Assembly: GCA_023404955.1 (NCBI GenBank)
Contig: JAEXZY010000095.1
Coordinates: 1 to 43,937, forward strand
Source: Actinomycetes bacterium
Lineage (GTDB): Bacteria > Actinomycetota > Actinomycetes > Mycobacteriales > Mycobacteriaceae
DNA: 43,937 nt
Reading direction: 5' to 3'
Position 1 is the first letter of the stretch; each line of letters starts with the position of its first letter. The position numbers were made by a program, and so were the translations under genes. The notes beneath the pieces were generated by a model. The model did not search any database. It was not told the origin of the DNA and saw only the letters and a list, made by a program, of their open reading frames with translations. Below are positions 38,520-43,937 of this stretch, one piece after another.

Positions 38520-39929
38520 TCAGAACAACCGACGGGCGAGCTTCCAAGCCTTCTCTGTATACGGGGGATAGATGAAGCCGCCGACGTCGGGTCGGGTCGT
38601 CTTGGTCATCACCGTCTTGCGGTGGCTGAACGTCTCGAAGCCGTACTTGCCGTGGTAGGCGCCCATGCCGGAGGGGCCGACGCCACCGAACGGCAGCTTG
38701 TGCGTGGCGAAGTGGAACAGCAGATGGTTGATCACCATGCCGCCGGCGGCGACGTCCTTGATCACCCGCTCGCGCACGGCCTTGGTCTTGGTGAACAGGT
38801 AGGCCGCCAACGGCTTCGGGCGGGCATTGACGAATGTGATTGCCTCGTCAAGGGATTCGACGGTGACCACGGGCAGGATGGGACCGAAGATCTCGTCGGT
38901 CATCAGCGGCTCGGCCGGGTCGGGATCGACGACGACGGTCGGTTGGATCCGGATGTCGACCGCATCCGAACCGCCGCCGACCGCCACCTTGCCCTTCGTG
39001 GCCGCCAGCGCGTTGACCAGTCGGTTGAAGTGACGTTCGTTGACGATGCGCTTACCGCCGGGGTTCCCGGCCTCGAACTCGTCCACGGCCTGGCGCAGTT
39101 TGTCCACCAGCTGATCGCGGATGGGCGCCTCGGCGAGCACGTAATCCGGTGCGATGCAGATCTGCCCGGAGTTGATCAGCTTGGTCCAGGCGATGCGCTT
39201 GGCGGCGACGTCGATGTCGGCGTCGGCCGACACGATCACCGGGCTCTTGCCGCCCAGTTCCAGCGTCACCGGCGTCAGATGCGCGGCGGCGCTCTCGTAG
39301 ACCTTACGGCCGATCTCGGTGCCGCCGGTGAACAGCAGGTAGTCGAAGCCCTGCTCGATGAGCTCCTGGCTGACGGCGCCGTCGCCCTCGATGACCGCGA
39401 TCGCGTCGTTGTCCAGGTAGCGCGGCACCAACTCGGCCATCAGCGCCGAGGACGCCGGCGCGATCTCCGATGGCTTGAGCACGACCGTGTTGCCGGCCGC
39501 GATCGCACCGACGGCGGGGCCCAGCGTCAGCGCGAACGGGAAGTTCCACGCGCCGATGATCAGCACGGTGCCGTACGGCTCGTACTCCACCCAGCCGCGG
39601 CCGGGCAACTGGGAGAATTCGAGCATCCGGTAGCGCCGCTTCATCCACTTGCCGACGCTCTTCGCGGCCGACGCGGCCTCACCGGCGGTGCTCGCGACAT
39701 CGGCCAGCCACGCCTCGAACGGCTTGCGGTCGAGGTCCTTCGCAAGTGCGTCGGCGATCGCGGCCTCGTTCTCGGTCATCAACCGCTCGAGCGCCTGCAA
39801 CTGCTGTTTACGCCACTCGACGCTGCGGGTGCGGCCGGAGGCGAAGGTGTCCCGGAGCCGACGGACGGTGGCCGGGATGTCGGGGGTGTCGGCGCCCAGG
39901 TCGACGGGCACGGCGGAATCGGTGGTCAT
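38520..39929 (-). CDS. Aldehyde dehydrogenase, ALDH3-like (Rv0147-like)
   Basis: 469 residues. Catalytic Cys258 in NSGQICIAPDYVL, general base Glu224 in LELGGKSP, NAD-binding GTEIGRKVYESAA, and the strand-turn IIGAWNFPFALTLGPAVGAIAAGN. The C-terminal sequence LPFGGVGPSGMGAYHGKYGFETFSHRK is typical of class 3 ALDHs, which act on medium- and long-chain aldehydes. ATG 39929 has AGGAG seven bases upstream (plus 39937-39942). It is the promoter-proximal gene of the run that continues through SDR, QOR, HAD, PPOX and DUF456. A CCAAC/GTTGG inverted repeat lies 45 bp upstream. Confidence 0.92.
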   Translation of the reverse strand: MTTDSAVPVDLGADTPDIPATVRRLRDTFASGRTRSVEWRKQQLQALERLMTENEAAIADALAKDLDRKPFEAWLADVASTAGEAASAAKSVGKWMKRRYRMLEFSQLPGRGWVEYEPYGTVLIIGAWNFPFALTLGPAVGAIAAGNTVVLKPSEIAPASSALMAELVPRYLDNDAIAVIEGDGAVSQELIEQGFDYLLFTGGTEIGRKVYESAAAHLTPVTLELGGKSPVIVSADADIDVAAKRIAWTKLINSGQICIAPDYVLAEAPIRDQLVDKLRQAVDEFEAGNPGGKRIVNERHFNRLVNALAATKGKVAVGGGSDAVDIRIQPTVVVDPDPAEPLMTDEIFGPILPVVTVESLDEAITFVNARPKPLAAYLFTKTKAVRERVIKDVAAGGMVINHLLFHFATHKLPFGGVGPSGMGAYHGKYGFETFSHRKTVMTKTTRPDVGGFIYPPYTEKAWKLARRLF

Positions 39930-39972
39930 GAAGGGTCTCCTTGATCTGACCGGCGAGTACCCCGAATCGTAG

Positions 39973-39988
39973 CCAACCATCCAGTTGG
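39973..39988. promoter_or_regulatory. Interrupted palindrome CCAAC-N6-GTTGG before the ALDH operon
   Basis: CCAAC (39973-39977) and GTTGG (39984-39988) are exact complements. The surrounding ACCATCCAGTTGGT is similar, 10 of 14 positions, to half-site ACTAACTGGTTGGT in the TetR operator at 17797-17810. A shared regulator is possible but not shown. Confidence 0.3.
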
Positions 39989-40004
39989 TGAACAGGAGCT
40001 CCGG

Positions 40005-40934
40005 TCAGTCCCGTACCGCGGTGGTGAACGTGGAGAACGACTCGCCGTCGCTGTCCTCGATCTCGACATAGCGGTTGAGCCGTCGCATCTCGTCCTGCGA
40101 CGAGAACGCCTGCGCATGCCACCCGTGCTCGGCCAGCCACTCCGCGACGTCAGCCCGGTCGGCGTCTTCGTAGGTGAGGTCGGTGATGTCCATCGGCTGG
40201 ACGTCGAACTGGGCGGTGATGCGGGCGAACCGTTCCCGCATCCGTTCCCGGCGGTCCTCGGCGTGCAGGCCCATCGACTCCGCGGCCACGCGGCTACCAG
40301 CGGCGCTGAGTTCGGTCACGCGGGCGAAAAGAAGGTCCTGCGCCTCGGCAGGCAGGTACATCAACAGCCCTTCAGCCAGCCACGCGGTGGGCTTGCCGGC
40401 ATCGAAGCCGGCGCCGCGCAGCGCGGCGGGCCAGTCCTGCCGGAGGTCGATCGCCACGGCGCGGCGATCAGCGGTCGGCTCGACCTGGTGCGCTGCCAGC
40501 GTCTCGGCCTTGTACTCGAGCACCTTGGGCTGGTCGAGCTCGAAGACGGTGGTCCCGGCCGGCCACGGCAGCCGGAAAGCGCGGGAGTCCAGACCGGACG
40601 CCAAGATCACGACCTGCCGAATGCCGGCGTCGACCGCCTCGGCGAAGAAGGTGTCGAAGAAGCGGGTGCGCACCGCCTGATAGCTCTTCATGTTCTCGAA
40701 CATTGCGGCGACCTCCGGATCGGAGGTGGTGACCTTGGCGACGAAGTCGTCGTCGAGCATGAGCGCCCAGACGCCGTCCCCGGCCTCGGCGATCAGCATC
40801 TCGGCGTACGGGTCCCGAATCAGCGCGTCGGCCCGGCGCGTCTCCGCCGCGCGGGCGGCGGCGACCATCACGGCCGTCGCACCGACGCTCGAGCTGATGT
40901 CCCAGGTGTCGTTCTCCGAACGCAGACCGCTCAT
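40005..40934 (-). CDS. SAM-dependent methyltransferase, Rv0145/Rv0146 family
   Basis: 309 residues, TIGR00027 type. Features: SSSVGATAVMVAAARAAETRR (residues 14-34), DALIRDPYAEML, VRTRFFDTFFAEAVDAGIRQVVILASGLDSRAFRLPWP (in parts; the Gly-Leu-Asp SAM motif), VFELDQPKVLEYKAETL (acidic strand end), and WLAEGLLMYLPAEAQDLLF. Mycobacteria have many such paralogs of unknown substrate. Start ATG 40934 follows a TAGACT box by 8 nt, suggesting a leaderless mRNA. It stands between the ALDH operon and a TetR gene on the same strand. Confidence 0.9.
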   Translation of the reverse strand: MSGLRSENDTWDISSSVGATAVMVAAARAAETRRADALIRDPYAEMLIAEAGDGVWALMLDDDFVAKVTTSDPEVAAMFENMKSYQAVRTRFFDTFFAEAVDAGIRQVVILASGLDSRAFRLPWPAGTTVFELDQPKVLEYKAETLAAHQVEPTADRRAVAIDLRQDWPAALRGAGFDAGKPTAWLAEGLLMYLPAEAQDLLFARVTELSAAGSRVAAESMGLHAEDRRERMRERFARITAQFDVQPMDITDLTYEDADRADVAEWLAEHGWHAQAFSSQDEMRRLNRYVEIEDSDGESFSTFTTAVRD

Positions 40935-40942
40935 AGTTCGGC

Positions 40943-40948
40943 AGTCTA
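40943..40948 (-). promoter_or_regulatory. -10 box TAGACT, near-leaderless promoter of the methyltransferase gene
   Basis: TAGACT on the minus strand ends eight bases before ATG 40934. The expected transcription start is at or one base before the ATG, and no ribosome site is present. Confidence 0.5.
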
Positions 40949-40969
40949 TCTATCGATTTGCGCGGGGCT

Positions 40970-41623
40970 CTACGAGCCGAGATGCCACAGCTTGTTGGCC
41001 AGCAGCAGTTCGAGTTTGTGGACCACCGCGCCCAGCGCGGCTCGATCGCCGACGAACCCGGCGTAGAAGCCCATCCCCCACAGCACGGCGACCAGCATCT
41101 CGGCCAGATGGTCGACGTCGGTGTCGGAGCTGAGCTCGCCACGAGCGATCGCGTCGGTGACCGCCCACGTGACAAAGGAGCGGGAGTTCTTCAGCGGATC
41201 GTGCTCGTCGCTGATGAGCTCGGGATGTCGCTGGGTCTCCAACACGGAGGTGACCAGGAACGCAGCTGCGGAGCGGTCGTCGGTGTCCACCTGGGTGGTG
41301 GCCGACAGGAACGCCGCCAACCGATCGACCAGACCGGTGCGTTCCCGGGCGCGTGACATGCCGGTGCTGACGATCGTCGCGTTGGTCTGCTCGACGACTT
41401 CGCCCCACAGCACGCGCTTGCTGGCAAAGTAATGATTGATCGCCGGTCGGGTCAGATCGGCCCGGATCGCGATGGCCTGGAACGTCGCCGCGTCGTATCC
41501 CAGCTCGCTGAAGACCTCGCGCGCAGCAAGCACGATGCGCTCGCGCGTCTCGGCGGCCTTCGCCGCCGGGGGGCGACCTGGGCCTCTACTCGCCGTGTAA
41601 GGCACCCCGAAATTGTGCCACAC
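40970..41623 (-). CDS. TetR-family transcriptional regulator, Rv0144-like
   Basis: 217 residues. A basic N-terminal tail (ASRGPGRPPAAKAAETRERI) precedes the HTH (residues 27-75; VFSELGYDAATFQAIAIRADLTRPAINHYFASK). The C-terminal ligand domain (80-215) is helical with FLVTSVLETQRHPEL and AVLWGMGFYAGFVG. It stands 35 bp upstream of the methyltransferase gene on the same strand, as in Rv0144-Rv0145. The start is unsure: GTG 41623 or, more like the family, GTG 41605 (VPYTASRG). Divergent from the second TetR. Confidence 0.86.
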   Translation of the reverse strand: MWHNFGVPYTASRGPGRPPAAKAAETRERIVLAAREVFSELGYDAATFQAIAIRADLTRPAINHYFASKRVLWGEVVEQTNATIVSTGMSRARERTGLVDRLAAFLSATTQVDTDDRSAAAFLVTSVLETQRHPELISDEHDPLKNSRSFVTWAVTDAIARGELSSDTDVDHLAEMLVAVLWGMGFYAGFVGDRAALGAVVHKLELLLANKLWHLGS

Positions 41624-41700
41624 GTCACCGGAGGCTCCCGCACGCTGTCTTTTCTGGTCCCGAAATCGTCATTCGAGCAAATGCGGAGCCGCGTTTCCGG

Positions 41701-41719
41701 GGGCATGACGGCCATGCCC
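41701..41719. promoter_or_regulatory. GGGCATG-N5-CATGCCC inverted repeat between two TetR genes
   Basis: Two exact 7-bp arms separated by ACGGC, 25 bp before the plus-strand TetR start (41745). A typical place and size for an autoregulatory operator. Confidence 0.45.
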
Positions 41720-41744
41720 GCGCACGTCGAATTAGAGTTTGAAC

Positions 41745-42308
41745 ATGGGGGCAACGGGGTCACGGGAATTGTTTTTTCAGGCGGGGTTCGATGTGTTGGC
41801 CGAAGCCGGCTACGGCGGCTTGAAGCTCGCGTCGGTGTGCGGTCGGCTCGGCGTCACGAGCGGGTCGTTCTACCACCACTTCACCAGCTGGTCGGAATAC
41901 ACGCGTCAGCTCGTCACCGACTGGCGGGACAGGATGACGGTCCGCGTCGAAGAGGTGGGCGACGATCCCGATCCGCGACGCCGGCTGGACCGGCTGATCG
42001 AGGGCGGGTTGACGCTGCCGCACGGCGCAGAGGCGGCGATACGCGTCTGGGGGTCGATCGATCCGCTCGTGCGCGACACTCAGGCCGCGGTGGACCGTCA
42101 CCGTTTCGACGCGGTGTTCGAGTCGGCTTTGCAAGTATTGGGACACAGACGGCAGGCTGAGCTGTTCGCGTCATGGTCGATCTACCTGCTCGTCGGGTAC
42201 GAGCAGGCGCTTCTGCCCCGGGACCCGGAGGGATTGGAATGGCTGGTGACCCAATTGCTCGAGAGTCTGGACGCCGGACGGTTCGCGTCGGTGCCAGATA
42301 GTGACTGA
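41745..42308 (+). CDS. TetR-family transcriptional regulator
   Basis: 187 residues. HTH at 8-50: ELFFQAGFDVLAEAGYGGLKLASVCGRLGVTSGSFYHHFTSW, in parts, with the helix-turn-helix LGVTSGSFYHHF. The C-terminal domain has WGSIDPLVRDTQAAVDRHR and SWSIYLLVGYEQALLPRD. Target unknown; its own promoter carries the CATG palindrome and it is followed closely by a membrane protein gene, which may be what it controls. ATG 41745 is preferred over TTG 41739. Stop TGA is 2 nt before the next GTG. Confidence 0.86.
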   Translation: MGATGSRELFFQAGFDVLAEAGYGGLKLASVCGRLGVTSGSFYHHFTSWSEYTRQLVTDWRDRMTVRVEEVGDDPDPRRRLDRLIEGGLTLPHGAEAAIRVWGSIDPLVRDTQAAVDRHRFDAVFESALQVLGHRRQAELFASWSIYLLVGYEQALLPRDPEGLEWLVTQLLESLDAGRFASVPDSD

Positions 42309-42310
42309 CG

Positions 42311-42832
42311 GTGACTGACACTGCCGGCCGCGAGACCGAGGCGGCGCCCGTCGAGCATGTTGTGGCGATGCTGCGGGAGCGCCTCTACGGGGCGATCTCG
42401 TGCCTGGCCACGCTGGTGGTCCTGAGCCGGTACACCGCCGAGGAGGGCACCGCCTGGATCCTGATGGTCGACGTCGCGGTGACGATGGGCGGGCTGTGGG
42501 CAGCCAGTCTGCTGGCCGACTTCGTCGCCCATCTGGCGGTGCATGAGCAGGCACCGTCGCGCGCGGACCGCTGGCGTGTGCTGCAGGCCTCCGGCCAGAT
42601 CCTGCAGGCCGCGGTGCTCCCGTTGGCGGCGCTGGCATTCGCCGGTATCGGTGTGCTCGACACGGCCACCGCGATGTGGGTGGCGATGTGGATCCTCGTC
42701 GGCGAACTCGGGCTCATCGCATTGCTCGCGGTCCGCCGCACCCGGTTGCCGTGGTGGCAGCAAATCGCGACCATCGCAGCGCTGATCGTCATCGGATTGC
42801 TCGTGATCGCCGTGAAGGTGCTCACGCATTGA
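42311..42832 (+). CDS. Small integral membrane protein
   Basis: 173 residues with five hydrophobic segments: about 24-40 (RLYGAISCLATLVVL), 47-72 (TAWILMVDVAVTMGGLWAASLLADFVAHL), 92-115, 118-142 and 148-170. His73 in VAHLAVHEQAP and a few charged residues (Asp54, Asp69) are embedded in the second segment. No known family recognised. GTG 42311 lies 2 nt after the TetR stop; the sequence GTGACTGAC occurs twice around this junction with 10-nt spacing. The stop TGA overlaps the TTG start of the next gene (TTGA). Confidence 0.7.
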   Translation: MTDTAGRETEAAPVEHVVAMLRERLYGAISCLATLVVLSRYTAEEGTAWILMVDVAVTMGGLWAASLLADFVAHLAVHEQAPSRADRWRVLQASGQILQAAVLPLAALAFAGIGVLDTATAMWVAMWILVGELGLIALLAVRRTRLPWWQQIATIAALIVIGLLVIAVKVLTH

Positions 42833-43937
42833 CGACCGCGCCGACGCTCGACGTACGCGCACGCATCGTCCGGCGGATGCATCAACGCGATCCGGACAAC
42901 GATGCGCTGCGCCGCGCGGTGCGAGCGGCGACCGTGGTCCCGCTCTCCGCAGGCACGAGCTTCCTTGTCGGCGGCGGCAATCCGCAGACGGCGCTGTTTA
43001 CGCTGTTCGGTTCCGTCGCGTTGCTGGTGTTCTCCGATTTCCCGGGCAACCGTCAGAACCGTGCGGTCGCCTACGCCGGCCTGGGACTGAACGGCTTCGT
43101 CCTGATCACCCTCGGCACGCTCATCGCGCCGTACCCGTGGCCGGCGGTGGCGCTGATGTTCGCCCTGGGTGTAGCGGTGACGTTCTCCGGGGTGTTGAGC
43201 GAGACGGTCGCTGCCGGGCAGCGGGCCACGCTGCTGACCTTCGTGCTGCCGGCGTGCACACCGCCCGGTCCGATCGGCGAGCGCCTGGCGGGCTGGGCGA
43301 TCGCGTTGGCAGTCTGCGTGCCGGCGGCGTTGTTCGTCCTGCCGCCGCGCCATCACGGGCAGTTGCGCCGCCGGGCCGCGCGGGCGTGCGCGACGCTGGC
43401 CGACCGCATCGAGGGCACGGCGAGCGCGGCTGATGTGCGTCGTGCGATGGACCGGCTGCGAGAGACGTTCCTGGGAGCCGATTTCCGACCGGTTGGGCTG
43501 ACCGCGGGCAGCAGGGCGCTCGTCCGGGTGGTCGACGATCTCGAATGGGTGGCCGATCGGGTCGGCGAGGACACCGGGGTCACGCTGCGCGACCGGAACG
43601 CGGTGGTGCATGTGCTGCGAAGTGCCGCCGCCGTGCTGCGCATCTCGCGGCCGACCGACAGGGACGTGGCGCGCGACGAACTGGAGACCGCGCTGACGGT
43701 CCTACGCACCACCGCGCGGGGCCGCTGGCGGGAGGACCTCGACGAGATCCTCAGCGCCCCCGACGACGACCGCGCCGTCGCGTTGGGCCGTGCACTGCTG
43801 CGTCGGCGCACGATCGCCGCCACCGTCGGCGCGACGGGGCGGATCATCGCGGCCGCGGCGGCCGCGGACGCGCGGCCGGTGTGGGCCCGAGCGCAGGGGC
43901 TGCGACTACCACCGACCCGCGCGTCGGACCGGCACCA
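42829..43937 (+). CDS. FUSC-family membrane protein, 3' end outside window
   Basis: At least 369 residues visible, cut by the right window edge. The N-terminal half has about six membrane segments from residue 40 to 175 (for example FGSVALLVFSDFPGN, GLGLNGFVLITLGTLIAP, ALMFALGVAVTFSGVLSET, WAIALAVCVPAALFVLPP) then a helical cytoplasmic region with RRRAARACATLADRIEG. This arrangement is that of FUSC/aromatic acid exporter-like (YccS/AaeB) proteins. TTG 42829 is the start that gives a 4-nt overlap with the upstream gene; no good alternative is near. Likely co-transcribed with the TetR and the small membrane protein, as an efflux module. Confidence 0.72.
   Translation, partial: MTTAPTLDVRARIVRRMHQRDPDNDALRRAVRAATVVPLSAGTSFLVGGGNPQTALFTLFGSVALLVFSDFPGNRQNRAVAYAGLGLNGFVLITLGTLIAPYPWPAVALMFALGVAVTFSGVLSETVAAGQRATLLTFVLPACTPPGPIGERLAGWAIALAVCVPAALFVLPPRHHGQLRRRAARACATLADRIEGTASAADVRRAMDRLRETFLGADFRPVGLTAGSRALVRVVDDLEWVADRVGEDTGVTLRDRNAVVHVLRSAAAVLRISRPTDRDVARDELETALTVLRTTARGRWREDLDEILSAPDDDRAVALGRALLRRRTIAATVGATGRIIAAAAAADARPVWARAQGLRLPPTRASDRH

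Noticed and set aside
37377..39944. 855-codon plus-strand frame over QOR, SDR and ALDH
   Set aside because: It is opposite three genes with intact catalytic residues; typical high-GC antisense frame.
42301..42319. GTGACTGAC direct repeat at a stop/start junction
   Set aside because: Two 9-bp copies 10 nt apart are easily explained by a small slip duplication; no function can be supported.

Overview
The window is high-GC actinobacterial DNA with almost no space between genes, GTG and TTG starts, many 4-nt start/stop overlaps and TANNNT -10 boxes. Gene content and order point to a mycobacterium, most likely a fast-growing Mycolicibacterium-type species. The block Mce1R/FadD5/YrbE1AB/Mce1A-F/Mam, with an Rv0164-like protein, PntAB, FadE2, PtpB, a quinone oxidoreductase/SDR/aldehyde dehydrogenase trio, an Rv0146-like methyltransferase and a TetR, matches the Rv0144-Rv0176 neighbourhood of M. 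tuberculosis in inverted orientation, with extra genes inserted. This assignment rests on remembered synteny and protein motifs; no database search was run.

Layout. 1-12986 (minus strand): the mce1 lipid-import operon, fadD5 - yrbE1A - yrbE1B - mce1A-F - mam1A - mam1B (cut by the window edge). The GntR-type Mce1R gene is divergent at 13065-13760. A 218-bp gap between fadD5 and yrbE1A holds a strong TetR-type palindrome. 13757-18371: single genes with tight convergent ends (SRPBCC protein, MscS-like channel, DUF72 protein, M42 aminopeptidase, TetR regulator, a 36-codon small gene, a zinc-ribbon protein). 18372-18609: a mosaic intergenic repeat. 18610-22444 (minus): a zinc alcohol dehydrogenase followed by a three-gene sulfonate/taurine-type ABC importer, with a perfect 28-bp hairpin just before the permease. 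22644-25611: proton-translocating transhydrogenase pntA-pntB. 25627-27467 (minus): a NarL-type two-component system. 27595-34373: an AraC regulator, a FAD/Rieske oxidoreductase (minus), a PLP basic amino acid decarboxylase, a catalase-like protein, fadE2 and ptpB.

34370-39929 (minus): a winged-helix-like orphan, a 345-bp gap carrying two copies of a 107-bp repeat, then a compact run that reads ALDH - SDR - quinone oxidoreductase - HAD dehalogenase - PPOX-fold protein - DUF456. 40005-43937: an SAM methyltransferase, two divergent TetR regulators, a small membrane protein and a partial FUSC-type membrane protein.

Common theme: lipid uptake and activation (Mce1, FadD5), acyl-CoA oxidation (FadE2, SDR), redox balance (PntAB, ADH, ALDH, QOR) and several local TetR/GntR/AraC switches. 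I see no phage, insertion sequence, CRISPR array, tRNA or rRNA. The least explained material is regulatory: palindromes in several intergenic gaps, two kinds of intergenic repeat, one well-signalled small gene, and four convergent gene pairs that share a self-complementary stop (CTAG or TTAA).
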